Below are positions 10,597 through 19,843 of a stretch of DNA of 64,000 bases, one piece after another. The translations under genes were made by a program, and so were the position numbers. The notes below the pieces were generated by a model. The model saw only the letters and a list, made by a program, of their open reading frames with translations, was not told the origin of the DNA and searched no databases. Location: assembly GCF_019038395.1 (NCBI RefSeq), contig NZ_JAGFXZ010000003.1, forward strand, positions 87,276 through 151,275. The letters run 5' to 3'. Origin of the DNA: Acinetobacter sp. BY419 (GTDB lineage: Bacteria > Pseudomonadota > Gammaproteobacteria > Pseudomonadales > Moraxellaceae). Position 1 is the first letter of the stretch; each line of letters begins with the position of its first letter.

Positions 10597-10956
10597 TCAT
10601 TTTTGATCACGCAGAAAGTTACGATAATAATCATTTAACTTCTTGAGGATCATTTTAAATTGCAGCAGGTTCTCTTCGGTATTTCCTAAAGTCGCATTAA
10701 ACCGCTGATGGGCAATTTCCAGATCAATTTTTTCATTGATCAGCATCGCAGTGTCGTATAAGGCTTTTAAATCATCAAACTGTTTTAACCGGCGATTCGA
10801 CAAGTACTCTAACCGTGCACTCAACTCCTGATTCAGATAAATACCATCGATAATATAACCTGTATCTTCTGCATACTGGATATTCTGCTCCTCTAGATAT
10901 AGCTGTGCAGCAGTCGGTTTATTACTTTTAAATAATGCGCTAATTTTATCAAACAT
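10597..10956 (-). CDS. Hypothetical helical protein upstream of mfd
   Basis: A 119-residue, charged, mainly helical protein starting MFDKISALFKSNKPT, with no signal peptide or membrane segment. I do not recognise the family. It is encoded 123 bases upstream of mfd on the same strand, with an ATG at 10956. The reading frame has normal codon use. A coiled or helical adaptor-like protein is possible, but no function should be assumed. Confidence 0.75.
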   Translation of the reverse strand: MFDKISALFKSNKPTAAQLYLEEQNIQYAEDTGYIIDGIYLNQELSARLEYLSNRRLKQFDDLKALYDTAMLINEKIDLEIAHQRFNATLGNTEENLLQFKMILKKLNDYYRNFLRDQK

Positions 10957-11040
10957 CGCGATTTACCCAGCCAAATGTAATTCAGGCTCTAGTCTAGAGT
11001 AAAATACCTTAGATCCACATATCGAACCTGAGGCAAATTA

Positions 11041-11063
11041 TCAAAATAGCAGCGATTCGCTGT
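11041..11063 (-). terminator. Possible weak terminator after aspA
   Basis: A CAGCG-aat-CGCTG hairpin followed on the minus strand by CTATTTTGATAATTT, 28 bases after the aspA stop. The stem is short and the T-run is interrupted, so this is tentative. Confidence 0.35.
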
Positions 11064-11090
11064 GTCAGACGTTTTAACAGTTAGGGTGAC

Positions 11091-12542
11091 TTAAGAAACC
11101 TGTTCGAGCTGACTCTCTGCTGCAGGAATTTCAGACACCAGATTTTCAAAAGCAAAGATTGCTTCTAATTGTATTGCAGTCAATAAGCCCAGCTCCAACA
11201 CTACTTCTGGCACGGTTTTATTTTCACGCATACATTGTTTGCCGATTTCATCACATTTGGCATGTCCCAGAATCGGTTCAAGTAAAGTCACGATGCCCAC
11301 ACTGCGCATGACCGAACTTAAACAAACCTGCTCGTTGGCTTGAATGCCAGCAATACATTTTTGATTCAGGGTTTGCATGCCTTGGGTCAACAACTGAATG
11401 GATTCATTCATCGCAACGGCAATTACAGGTTCCATGACATTCAGTTGTAACTGCCCGGCTTCCGCAGCCATGGTGATGGTTAAATCATTACCGATCACAC
11501 GGAAGGCAATCTGATTCACAACTTCCGGAATCACCGGATTGACTTTTGCCGGCATGATCGAAGAACCTGCCTGTAATTCGGGCAAGCGAATTTCAGCCAG
11601 GCCTGTACGCGGACCCGAACTAAGCAAGCGCAAGTCATTACAGATTTTGGACAGTTTTACCGCCAGACGCTTTAAACTGCTCGACAAGATAATAAAGACA
11701 CCACAATCGCTGGTGGCCTCGACATAATCTTCTGCACCTTTTAAAGGCAGACCCGTTAGCCGTGCCAAGGTTTCAACCACCCGCTTGGCATAGCCCGGTG
11801 GCGTATTTACACCGGTACCAATAGCTGTTGCCCCCAAATTGACTTCCAGCAATAACCGTCGCATCTGCCCAATCAGCTTCAGGTCTTCTTTTAATAAGGT
11901 CGCAAAAGCCCGGAATTCCTGTTCCATGGTCATCGGAACCGCATCTTGTAGCTGGGTACGCCCCATCTTGATGACATATTTAAATTCAGCAGCTTTATAA
12001 TCTATACAGTCAATCAATGCTTTAAGCACGCCCAGTAATTCGTCCAGACTGTTATAGGTGGCCAGACGTAAAGCCGTGGGATAGACATCATTGGTCGATT
12101 GTGATGTATTGACATGATCATTCGGATGCAGAATGTGATAATCACCTTTCTGATAGCCTGACAGTTCAAGGGCAATATTGGCGATCACCTCATTGGCATT
12201 CATATTGATTGATGTTCCTGCACCGCCCTGATAAGGATCCAGTGGAAATGCGGCTTGCCAGTCTTGAGGATGTTGAATCAATTCATCACAGGCTTTTTGA
12301 ATGGCATCACTGCTCTGCTCTGATATTTTTTGAAAATGCAGATTGGCCTGTGCCGAGGCCTTTTTTACCTGAGCCAAAGCACGAATAAAATGCTGTTGTT
12401 GCCCCACAGCCAATCCGGAAATCTTAAAATTTTCTATGGCACGTAAAGTATGAATCCCATAATAGCTATGCAACGGGATTTGTTTCTCCCCCAATAAATC
12501 ACGTTCAATGCGGGTCGGTTCGATTTGAAGCATATTGTTCAC
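11091..12542 (-). CDS. aspA: Aspartate ammonia-lyase (aspartase)
   Basis: Converts L-aspartate to fumarate and ammonia; member of the fumarase/aspartase superfamily. Length is 483 residues. Superfamily motifs are visible: GAGTSINMNANEVIAN, HVNTSQSTNDVYPTA and the signature loop GSSIMPAKVNP near residue 323, carrying the catalytic serine. The sequence MGRTQLQDAVPMT also fits aspartase. It is divergent from the putP remnant. Fumarase C is the main alternative, but the N-terminus (ERDLLGEKQIPLHSYYGIHT) is aspartase-like. Confidence 0.93.
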   Translation of the reverse strand: MNNMLQIEPTRIERDLLGEKQIPLHSYYGIHTLRAIENFKISGLAVGQQQHFIRALAQVKKASAQANLHFQKISEQSSDAIQKACDELIQHPQDWQAAFPLDPYQGGAGTSINMNANEVIANIALELSGYQKGDYHILHPNDHVNTSQSTNDVYPTALRLATYNSLDELLGVLKALIDCIDYKAAEFKYVIKMGRTQLQDAVPMTMEQEFRAFATLLKEDLKLIGQMRRLLLEVNLGATAIGTGVNTPPGYAKRVVETLARLTGLPLKGAEDYVEATSDCGVFIILSSSLKRLAVKLSKICNDLRLLSSGPRTGLAEIRLPELQAGSSIMPAKVNPVIPEVVNQIAFRVIGNDLTITMAAEAGQLQLNVMEPVIAVAMNESIQLLTQGMQTLNQKCIAGIQANEQVCLSSVMRSVGIVTLLEPILGHAKCDEIGKQCMRENKTVPEVVLELGLLTAIQLEAIFAFENLVSEIPAAESQLEQVS

Positions 12543-12954
12543 TAAAAATACTCTTGGCGATGCACCGGATTTGGTGTGATCTCAATATGAGCAAATAAAT
12601 ACGGGGCGAATAGGAAGACTTTAACCTAGAATTGCTACGTTTTATTACCAGTACAGTAAAGTTGTGAGTTTTGTAAGACTGTGTAAATAAAAAGCTAAAA
12701 TTCAGATATTTTAATTAATTTATTTAGAATTTCATTTTTTTCCTTTAATCCGACGCCATTTCATCTTTTGTCCGCTCACCTTATTTATGGTTCAGTTTCA
12801 GTGAACTGGCACGCTATTTACAATAGGCACACATAATAGCTGTGTAATTATTACAGAGTGTAATTTTTAAACCCTGCTTGAATCACTGCCTTGCGAGCTC
12901 AGCACAAAAAATTATCTTGGACGATGATTTCCATATTTACAGGATGCCCCGCCT
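12543..12954. other. Divergent promoter region aspA / putP remnant
   Basis: 412 bases without a gene. It should hold the aspA promoter on the minus strand and the old putP promoter on the plus strand. The only clear structure is a 13-base palindrome, TGTAATTATTACA, at 12843-12855 (annotated separately). The remainder is AT-rich with no recognisable element. Confidence 0.6.
12843..12855. promoter_or_regulatory. Palindrome upstream of putP remnant (candidate operator)
   Basis: TGTAAT-T-ATTACA is a perfect inverted repeat 100 bases before the putP start codon, followed at once by a further TGTAAT half-site. Position suggests a regulator site for putP; the regulator is unknown. Confidence 0.4.
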
Positions 12955-13421
12955 ATGACTTATTTAAATCCCACCCTGATTACCTTCATGTTTTATATTA
13001 TCGCCATGATTGCAATCGGTTTATATGCTTACCGTGCAACCTCCAATTTTGACGAATATATTCTAGGTGGACGGAGTCTAGGCAGTGGGGTAACTGCATT
13101 TCGGCTGGTGCATCCGACATGAGTGGCTGGCTGCTAATGGGCCTTTCTGGCGCCATTTACCTGTCTGGCCTATCAGAAGCCTGGATTGCCATCGGTTTAA
13201 TTATCGGAGCCTGGCTAAACTGGTTACTGGTGGTAGGCCGACTGCGTGCCCATACCGGATATCAGAACAATGCCCTGACCTTGCCTGATTATTTCACCAG
13301 CCGTTTTTTGTGACCGTAAACGCATTTTACGAGTCTTGTCTGCCTTGGTGATTCTGGTGTTCTTTGCGATTTATTGTGCTTCAGGCATCGTCGCAGGAGC
13401 ACGTCTGTTTGAAAACCTATG
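12955..13421 (+). pseudogene. putP: Sodium/proline symporter PutP, truncated and frameshifted
   Basis: Remnant of the SSS-family Na+/proline transporter. The ATG at 12955 opens MTYLNPTLITFMFYI and continues to the conserved [12 protein letters not shown] one-base loss near 13104 shifts the frame; the next frame continues with [24 protein letters not shown], and a second shift occurs in a T-run at 13304-13309, after LPDYFTSRF. The third frame gives ILRVLSALVILVFFAIYCASG and GARLFEN before a stop at about 13421. Only about 155 of the roughly 500 codons expected for PutP remain, so the gene cannot make a transporter. The Na+ and proline sites beyond the first few helices are absent. Confidence 0.92.
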
Positions 13422-13598
13422 ATGATTTTGTGTCTGGCGGCGCAGTGGCTACCGATGGCGCATATTCAGCAACAGCATGAAGAATTGGAGAAACAGAATA
13501 AACGTTCCCGGGCCAAGAAAAGTATGCTGAGTCGTAAAGCTCAAAAGACCATTATTGAGCAAAGGAATTTAAATCCTGTGCTTGACTCTTGTGGTTAA
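13419..13598 (+). pseudogene. Open reading frame fused at the putP deletion junction
   Basis: A 59-codon open frame begins with the ATGATG that overlaps the end of the putP remnant and ends with TAA at 13596-13598. Its translation starts MMILCLAAQWLPM, then becomes highly charged (RAKKSMLSRKAQK). I see no PutP similarity. It has no convincing ribosome-binding site. It may be the C-terminal tail of a gene that once lay between putP and the Lrp-type regulator, joined here by the deletion. Whether it is translated is unknown. Confidence 0.4.
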
Positions 13599-13653
13599 AA
13601 ACAGGACATTTTAAATGGTTTATCGCATAGACATTTAAATTGGTGAATAACCA

Positions 13654-13830
13654 CTATTGTAAGCCCAAAATAAAACCTTCTTGGGTCAGCTTTTGTACAC
13701 GTGCCAAGGCAGCTGTAGGCGACAGATTGACCAGTTCAGCCAGTTTGATATTGGACAACTTGGCACCGGATTGAAATAAATCCAGGATACGAATATCTAT
13801 ACGATCAAGGTTCAAATAAGGGCTCTGCAT
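13654..13830 (-). pseudogene. Lrp/AsnC-family regulator, truncated to its HTH domain
   Basis: The minus-strand frame from the ATG at 13830 encodes 58 residues, including LDRIDIRILDLFQSG and LAELVNLSPTAALARV, the winged HTH start of an Lrp/AsnC regulator. It stops with TAG right after EGFILGLQ, where the intact family continues into a ligand-binding RAM domain of about 90 residues. The position next to putA is that of the proline-responsive Lrp-type activator (PutR-like) of proteobacteria. Without the RAM domain it could not sense an amino acid or form the usual oligomer. A DNA-binding fragment could in principle still be made. Confidence 0.9.
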
Positions 13831-13868
13831 TAGAATTATTCTCTAAAAAAAGCAAAAACTATAGTGAG

Positions 13869-13894
13869 ATATTCGTCAAATATTCTGAGAATAT
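13869..13894. promoter_or_regulatory. Palindromic operator candidate between Lrp-type gene and putA
   Basis: ATATTCT-G-AGAATAT at 13880-13894 is a perfect 7-bp inverted repeat, with a third ATATTC half-site at 13869. It lies 55 bases upstream of putA and 38 from the start of the truncated regulator, as expected for an Lrp-type autoregulatory and putA control site. The palindrome is visible; the binding protein is inferred. Confidence 0.55.
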
Positions 13895-13948
13895 AGATTA
13901 AAACTCATTTACCTTAAAGAACTGATTGACGCAGTACAGGAAGTCACT

Positions 13949-16900
13949 ATGCCAACCACTCCCCACCCAGATTCATCTTTATATGCGGTCAAGCAAGCAA
14001 ATTATATTGCTGACTTTAAAAATAAAAACCAGTATGAAGAACGTATCAATACCGCATGGCATCGCGCTGAAACTGAATGCATCGAAGAGTTATTGGCTCA
14101 TAGTGAAATTTCTTCCAAGATGACTGACAAAATTCAAGCGCTTGCCTTTGATCTTGCGCATTCCTTACGCGAACGAAAAAGCTCAAGTGGTAAGGCCGGC
14201 ATCGTACAGGGTTTATTGCAGGAATTTTCCTTATCCTCTCAGGAAGGCATTGCCCTGATGTGTCTGGCAGAAGCCTTACTGCGAATTCCGGACAAGGCCA
14301 CACGTGACCTGCTCATTCGTGACAAAATCAATCAAGGCAACTGGAAAGAACACTTGGGGCAGAGCCAGCTGATGTTTGTGAATGCTGCAGCCTGGGGACT
14401 GATGCTGACCGGCAAGCTGATGGAAACCCCGCAGCAAAAAAGCCTGTCTAGCCTGTTGACTGGTCTTTTGGCACGCAGTGGCCGTGGGATTATCCGTAAA
14501 GCCGTCGATGTTGCCATGCGCATGATGGGCGAGCAGTTTGTCACAGGTAAAACCATTGATGAAGCGCTAAAAAATGCGGAACCACTGGAAGAAAAAGGCT
14601 TCCGTTATTCCTATGACATGCTGGGTGAAGCAGCCCTGACCGATCCGGATGCTGAACGCTATTATCAGGACTATCAGCAGGCGATTCATGCCATTGGCCA
14701 AGCCTCGCAGGATAAAAACGTCTATGACGGCCCTGGAATTTCAATCAAACTGTCTGCGCTGCATCCACGTTATCAGCGTTCACAAATGGATCGTGTACAT
14801 AATCAACTCTATGCAAAAATACTGAAACTCGCGGTCTTGGCCAAGCAATACAATATGGGTTTAAATATTGATGCTGAAGAAAGCGATCGCCTTGAAATTT
14901 CACTGGAACTGTTAGAACGTCTCTGCTTTGAGCCACAATTGCAGGGCTGGAAAGGCATTGGCTTTGTGATTCAGGCCTATCAAAAACGCTGCTTCTATGT
15001 AGTGGATTACATCATTGATCTGGCGAAACGCAGTCAGAAACGTCTGATGATTCGGCTGGTCAAAGGCGCGTATTGGGACAGTGAAATCAAAAAAGCCCAA
15101 ATTGACGGAATGTCGGATTATCCAGTATTTACCCGTAAGGTACACACCGATCTGTCCTATATCGCTTGTGCCCGTAAGCTGTTAGCTGAACCGGATTACA
15201 TTTACCCGCAATTTGCCACGCATAATGCGCAAACGGTGGCCACGATTTATCAACTGGCGCAACCTGAACAGTATTATACCGGACAATATGAGTTCCAATG
15301 CCTGCATGGCATGGGTGAACCGCTGTATGAAAATGTGGTTGGCGACTCTTCGCAAAATAGACTGGGTGTGCCCTGCCGGATCTATGCCCCAGTCGGCAAT
15401 CATGAAACTTTGCTGGCTTATCTGGTGCGGCGTTTACTGGAAAATGGTGCCAATACATCATTTGTAAATCGCATTGCCGACAAAACCCTGAAAACTGAAG
15501 ATCTGATTGAGAATCCACAGCAAACAATTTTAAAGGCTTCAAAACAGGAAGGTGTGATGGGTGCCAAACATCCTCATATTCCTTATCCTAAATATCTCTA
15601 TGCTGATATACGACTGAACTCATCCGGACTCGATCTGGCCAATGATGCTGAACTCGGTATTTTAAATGAAGTCGCATCTCGTCTGGCGACGACCCAATTT
15701 CAGGCAGCTGCCATGGGAACAGCGTTTACAGTTACCGATACAAGCAACGCAGTACAAATTATTAATCCGGCACAACATCAGGATATAGTCGGTACTGTTT
15801 ATGAAGCGACGAAGGAACAGGCTGAAACTGCCTTAACCCAAGCGGTTAATGCACACAGTTTCTGGATCAATCTGTCTAAAAATGAACGGGCAGCCTGTCT
15901 GAATAAAGCCGCGGAGCTGATGGAGCAGCGCTTACTGACACTGATGGTGATTCTGTCTCGTGAGGCCGGTAAAACTTATGCCAATGCCATTGCTGAGGTG
16001 CGTGAAGCGGTTGATTTCCTGCGCTATTATGCAGCTCAAATTTTGGATCTACCTGATGATGTACAAATTCAGCCTTTGGGTACCGTGCTGTGTATCAGTC
16101 CATGGAACTTTCCGTTGGCGATTTTTACCGGTCAGATTTCAGCAGCGCTGGTCGCGGGCAATACCGTAATTGCGAAACCGGCTGAACAAACGCCGCTTAT
16201 TGCAGCACAAGCCGTCCAGATTTTATGGGAAGCAGGCATTCCGCAAGATGTATTACAGCTCTTGCCGGGCCGTGGTGAAACTATTGGTGCACAACTCAGT
16301 GCGGATTCGCGCATTCAGGGCATCATCTTTACCGGTTCAACCGAGGTCGCTCAGATTCTGCAAAAAACGGTAGCGGAACGTCTGAACCAATTTGGAAAAA
16401 GCGTCACCCTGATTGCTGAAACCGGCGGTCAAAATGCCATGATCGTGGATTCATCAGCTCTGACCGAACAGGTGGTACTCGATGTCATGAACTCCGCTTA
16501 TGACAGTGCCGGTCAACGCTGTTCTGCCCTGCGTGTGCTCTGTGTGCAAGAAGATAATCTTGACGCAGTCCGTACTATGCTCAAAGGTGCCATGCAGCAG
16601 TTACGTGTCGGCAATCCGGCCCTACTTAAAACTGATATTGGTCCAGTGATTGATGCGGAGGCCCAGCAAAACATTCAAAAGCATATTGAGCAGATGCGCA
16701 GCAAGGGTCATAAAGTCCATCAGTTAATGTTTAATCAAGATGGGACCGAGTTAGCGCAAGGAACCTTCATTCCTCCAACCCTCATTGAACTACCGAATCT
16801 AGATGATCTACAGCGTGAAGTCTTTGGCCCGGTACTGCATCTGAGCAGCTATAGATATGGCGAACTGGAACAGTTATTAGAGCAGATCAACAGCAAAGGT

Positions 16901-17704
16901 TATGGCCTGACCATGGGCTTACATACACGTATTGACGAAACCATGCAAACCGTAATTTCACGAGCAGAAGTCGGCAACCTGTATATCAACCGCAATATTG
17001 TCGGTGCTGTGGTTGGTGTACAGCCATTTGGTGGTGAAGGCCTGTCTGGTACTGGCCCGAAAGCCGGGGGGCCGCTTTATATCTACCGCTTAATGCATCA
17101 GGTTTCCGAGAAGAAACTGGCTCAACCTTATGCAGCTCAAGCAGGTCAAGTCGCTGCTAAAAACCCGGTGATGCAGGAATTTGAAGGTTGGGTAACTAAA
17201 ACCTTTCCAGCATTAACTTTAAAAGCACCTCTCCAGATTGCGACTGGTCAAAGCTTTAACTTGCAAGGCCCAACCGGTGAAGAAAACCAGTACATGATCT
17301 TGCCACGTGAATACGTTCTATCTTTAGCGCACACGGAGCAAGACCAGATTCAGCAAATCCAAGCCATTTTATCGGTCGGCAGTCGTCCTGCGGTACTGGC
17401 AGACAATCGCTTTATTCTAAAATATCTACCAACGATGCCGGTCGCTGTCAGCAAGCAGTTCAACGTGATCCGGGATATTGAAACAGGTGCGTTTGATGCT
17501 GTACTACATCATGGTGATACTGCTGAACTGATTGATTTGCAAAAACGCATCGCGGCCCGAAAAGGTCCCATTGTAGGAATTATGCATCTAAATTCGGGCA
17601 ATGACGATATTCCGGTGGAACGATTGGTGATTGAACGTGCCATCAGTATCAATACGGCGGCAGCCGGTGGTAATGCCAGTCTAATGACGATGAGTAATCT
17701 ATAA
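13949..17704 (+). CDS. putA: Bifunctional proline dehydrogenase / P5C dehydrogenase PutA
   Basis: Oxidises L-proline to glutamate in two steps with FAD then NAD+. Length is 1251 residues. The N-terminus lacks the ribbon-helix-helix DNA-binding domain of E. coli PutA, so it should not repress transcription itself. The proline dehydrogenase barrel covers roughly residues 190-490 (GPGISIKLSALHPRY, LNIDAEESDRLE, MIRLVKGAYWDSEIK, LGVPCRIYAPVG). The aldehyde dehydrogenase part includes GNTVIAKPAEQTPL, IIFTGSTEVAQ, and the catalytic cysteine in SAGQRCSALRV, followed by a C-terminal domain. The gene appears intact although putP and the regulator beside it are broken. Confidence 0.97.
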   Translation: MPTTPHPDSSLYAVKQANYIADFKNKNQYEERINTAWHRAETECIEELLAHSEISSKMTDKIQALAFDLAHSLRERKSSSGKAGIVQGLLQEFSLSSQEGIALMCLAEALLRIPDKATRDLLIRDKINQGNWKEHLGQSQLMFVNAAAWGLMLTGKLMETPQQKSLSSLLTGLLARSGRGIIRKAVDVAMRMMGEQFVTGKTIDEALKNAEPLEEKGFRYSYDMLGEAALTDPDAERYYQDYQQAIHAIGQASQDKNVYDGPGISIKLSALHPRYQRSQMDRVHNQLYAKILKLAVLAKQYNMGLNIDAEESDRLEISLELLERLCFEPQLQGWKGIGFVIQAYQKRCFYVVDYIIDLAKRSQKRLMIRLVKGAYWDSEIKKAQIDGMSDYPVFTRKVHTDLSYIACARKLLAEPDYIYPQFATHNAQTVATIYQLAQPEQYYTGQYEFQCLHGMGEPLYENVVGDSSQNRLGVPCRIYAPVGNHETLLAYLVRRLLENGANTSFVNRIADKTLKTEDLIENPQQTILKASKQEGVMGAKHPHIPYPKYLYADIRLNSSGLDLANDAELGILNEVASRLATTQFQAAAMGTAFTVTDTSNAVQIINPAQHQDIVGTVYEATKEQAETALTQAVNAHSFWINLSKNERAACLNKAAELMEQRLLTLMVILSREAGKTYANAIAEVREAVDFLRYYAAQILDLPDDVQIQPLGTVLCISPWNFPLAIFTGQISAALVAGNTVIAKPAEQTPLIAAQAVQILWEAGIPQDVLQLLPGRGETIGAQLSADSRIQGIIFTGSTEVAQILQKTVAERLNQFGKSVTLIAETGGQNAMIVDSSALTEQVVLDVMNSAYDSAGQRCSALRVLCVQEDNLDAVRTMLKGAMQQLRVGNPALLKTDIGPVIDAEAQQNIQKHIEQMRSKGHKVHQLMFNQDGTELAQGTFIPPTLIELPNLDDLQREVFGPVLHLSSYRYGELEQLLEQINSKGYGLTMGLHTRIDETMQTVISRAEVGNLYINRNIVGAVVGVQPFGGEGLSGTGPKAGGPLYIYRLMHQVSEKKLAQPYAAQAGQVAAKNPVMQEFEGWVTKTFPALTLKAPLQIATGQSFNLQGPTGEENQYMILPREYVLSLAHTEQDQIQQIQAILSVGSRPAVLADNRFILKYLPTMPVAVSKQFNVIRDIETGAFDAVLHHGDTAELIDLQKRIAARKGPIVGIMHLNSGNDDIPVERLVIERAISINTAAAGGNASLMTMSNL

Positions 17705-17888
17705 ATTAATACAATCACCCCAGCATTTATCTATTAATTATTTCCTCTTTATGGCCAAATTTTTCTCCTCAGAGGGTTTAGTCTTTTTTATGCAGTTTTT
17801 AAAGCCGTTCAGCCACAATAGGCTTAGGCAGATCAGCAATTTTTTGCTACCATTTGCGCTTTAAAATATTTGCGATTTCTTACTGCAT

Positions 17889-18971
17889 ATGACTTCATCT
17901 TATCAGCAACAATTAGATGCCAAAATTGAACGCATCAGCGCTCAGTTTGCCGAATATCAACCACCTGCCTTAGAAGTATTCCAGTCTCCTGAAAAATATT
18001 TCCGCATGCGTGCTGAATTTCGGATCTGGCATACTGATGATGATCTATTTTATGCCATGTTCGAACGTGATGAGAACAACAATAAAAAAGTCATTCGTAT
18101 TGATGAATTTCCAATTGCGGACCGCAGTATTAATGTCTTGATGCCCCAATTGCTTGCAGCATTCAAGACAGATGCCAATCTGGGTCATCGCCTGTTTGAA
18201 GTACATTTTCTGGCGACCTTAAGTGGTCAGGTTCTGGTTTCCCTTATTTATCACCGTAAACTCGATGAAAGCTGGGAACCTGCGGCAAAAGCTCTAGCGG
18301 AAAAACTCAACATCAAACTGATTGGCCGCAGCCGTGGCCAGAAATTTGTGCTGTCTGATGAATATGTGGTGGAAGAGCTGTCTGTATTCGATCGTCGCTA
18401 TAAATATAAGCAGATTGAAAGCAGCTTTACCCAGCCAAATGCACAAGTCTGTCAAAAAATGCTGGAATGGGCATGCGATGCAGCGGAACAATCAGATAAA
18501 GATTTGCTTGAATTGTACTGTGGTAACGGCAACTTCACCCTGCCGCTTTCAACCAAATTCCGCCGTGTTTTGGCCACTGAATTAGCCAAATCTTCAGTCT
18601 ATGCAGCTGAGTGGAATATTGAACAGAACCAGATTGAAAATATTCAAGTTGCGCGCCTGTCTGCTGAAGAGTTTACCCAAGCTTATAATGGCGAACGTGT
18701 TTTCCGTCGTCTGCAAGAAGCCAAGATCGATATTGCGACTTATGATTTTGACACGGTATTTGTTGATCCACCACGTGCCGGAATTGATAGTGAAACACTG
18801 AAACTGTTGCAGCGCTTCCAGCGTATTATTTACATTTCTTGTAATCCAGATACTTTATATGACAATCTGAAACAGTTATCTCAAACCCATAAAATCAGCA
18901 AATTCGCCATGTTTGACCAATTTCCGTATACGCACCATGTTGAGACCGGTGTCTTGCTGGAAAAAGTATAA
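17889..18971 (+). CDS. trmA: tRNA (uracil-5-)-methyltransferase TrmA
   Basis: SAM-dependent enzyme that makes 5-methyluridine at position 54 of tRNA. The 360-residue length matches TrmA rather than RlmC/RlmD, which carry extra domains. SAM-binding motif [17 protein letters not shown] is near residue 205. VDPPRAGID and the nucleophile region YISCNPDTL are present, and the catalytic glutamate is in [11 protein letters not shown] at the C-terminus. Monocistronic, with an inverted repeat downstream at 19038. Confidence 0.96.
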   Translation: MTSSYQQQLDAKIERISAQFAEYQPPALEVFQSPEKYFRMRAEFRIWHTDDDLFYAMFERDENNNKKVIRIDEFPIADRSINVLMPQLLAAFKTDANLGHRLFEVHFLATLSGQVLVSLIYHRKLDESWEPAAKALAEKLNIKLIGRSRGQKFVLSDEYVVEELSVFDRRYKYKQIESSFTQPNAQVCQKMLEWACDAAEQSDKDLLELYCGNGNFTLPLSTKFRRVLATELAKSSVYAAEWNIEQNQIENIQVARLSAEEFTQAYNGERVFRRLQEAKIDIATYDFDTVFVDPPRAGIDSETLKLLQRFQRIIYISCNPDTLYDNLKQLSQTHKISKFAMFDQFPYTHHVETGVLLEKV

Positions 18972-19037
18972 AGAATTTGTTTCAATTTATTATATTGTTA
19001 CAATAATTGAGCTTTTTAAAGTTCCATTATTTATATT

Positions 19038-19065
19038 AAATATCATTGATTTATCAATGATATTT
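19038..19065 (+). terminator. Perfect 13-bp inverted repeat after trmA
   Basis: AAATATCATTGAT and its exact complement are separated by TT, 66 bases after the trmA stop. The stem is AT-rich and ends in ATATTT rather than a pure T-run, so terminator function is likely but weak. Confidence 0.45.
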
Positions 19066-19214
19066 AACTTGTACAGCAAGAAATATCGTTAGACCTCGGG
19101 GCTTCAATCGGAAATTTTCAAGACCAACTGCTGCTTTTATCACATAGGCCCTATTGCTTTATTTATTTAATTGGCTATATTTCATTCTATGTTAGGTTGT
19201 TGTATGAAGGCTCT

Positions 19215-19439
19215 ATGAGTTTTTGGCAAAAGTTGTTTTCTAATGAACAGCACAATGAACACAAGAATCAGATTGCTTGTGTTGAAAATGATTTCTCTTG
19301 CAAGACAAATGAACAGCTTCTTGAAGCTTTGTCTAAAGCGACTGATGAGGAGTTTATTATCGGAATCAAGAAAGTTCTTGTATCACGCGGTTACAGCCGT
19401 AAAGAATTGAATGAACTTCAACACCTACCGCTGCAGTAA
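19215..19439 (+). CDS. Hypothetical small acidic protein
   Basis: A 74-residue soluble protein starting MSFWQKLFSNEQHN at the ATG at 19215, with gaagg a few bases upstream; an in-frame TTG at 19197 would extend it by six residues. The C-terminal half (TNEQLLEALSKATDEEFIIGIKKVL, given here in part) is helical, with a short tail YSRKELNELQHLPLQ. I do not recognise a family. It is followed immediately by a strong terminator, which supports it being a real, separately transcribed gene. Confidence 0.7.
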   Translation: MSFWQKLFSNEQHNEHKNQIACVENDFSCKTNEQLLEALSKATDEEFIIGIKKVLVSRGYSRKELNELQHLPLQ

Positions 19440-19461
19440 TCAGCCAAGGTTCTAGCCTAGT

Positions 19462-19496
19462 AAAAAAAGCACTTGTATCCACAAGTGCTTTTTTTA
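19462..19496 (+). terminator. Rho-independent terminator
   Basis: AGCACTTGT-atcc-ACAAGTGCT stem with A-run before and seven T after, 23 bases beyond the stop of the small gene at 19215-19439. Confidence 0.92.
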
Positions 19497-19843
19497 TGTC
19501 TATAGAATTGCAGTCATTAAACAGTCTATTTAATTTTATGAGTCCATCTCTTTACAGATCTAGAAAGAGAAATCCGCTCAAAGCTAGAGACAATCCATAC
19601 AACAATAAAAATCGATCCAACTCCTATCAGGGTAGTCTAAAAAATCAGATATATAGCTTAGGCTATTTGTATTGCTTTAAGACCCTTCTACTCTTTTCGT
19701 CTTCATAAATTTTTATGCAGTGAACATAACTCAGTAGACCACCTTCATCTTTAGGCCAACTCAAGCAAAGCATCGATTAATTTACGAAAACACAGTACAC
19801 TTCATATTAAAATACAACGGTTTTTAAATGGCTTTATCTTTAT
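19497..19843. other. Gene-poor stretch, possibly decayed minus-strand genes
   Basis: About 350 bases with no convincing gene. On the minus strand a short frame (about 19531-19635) reads LIGVGSIFIVVWIVSSFERI, a membrane-helix-like string ending in a basic tail and stop, but it has no start codon. Another minus-strand scrap near 19755-19800 reads CFRKLIDALLELA before a stop. Both could be ends of lost genes. The plus-strand frame across the region shows no family features. Confidence 0.3.

Noticed and set aside
19496..19708. Plus-strand 70-codon frame starting MSIELQSLNSLFNF
   Set aside because: It begins within the T-run of a terminator and has no ribosome-binding site or recognisable sequence.
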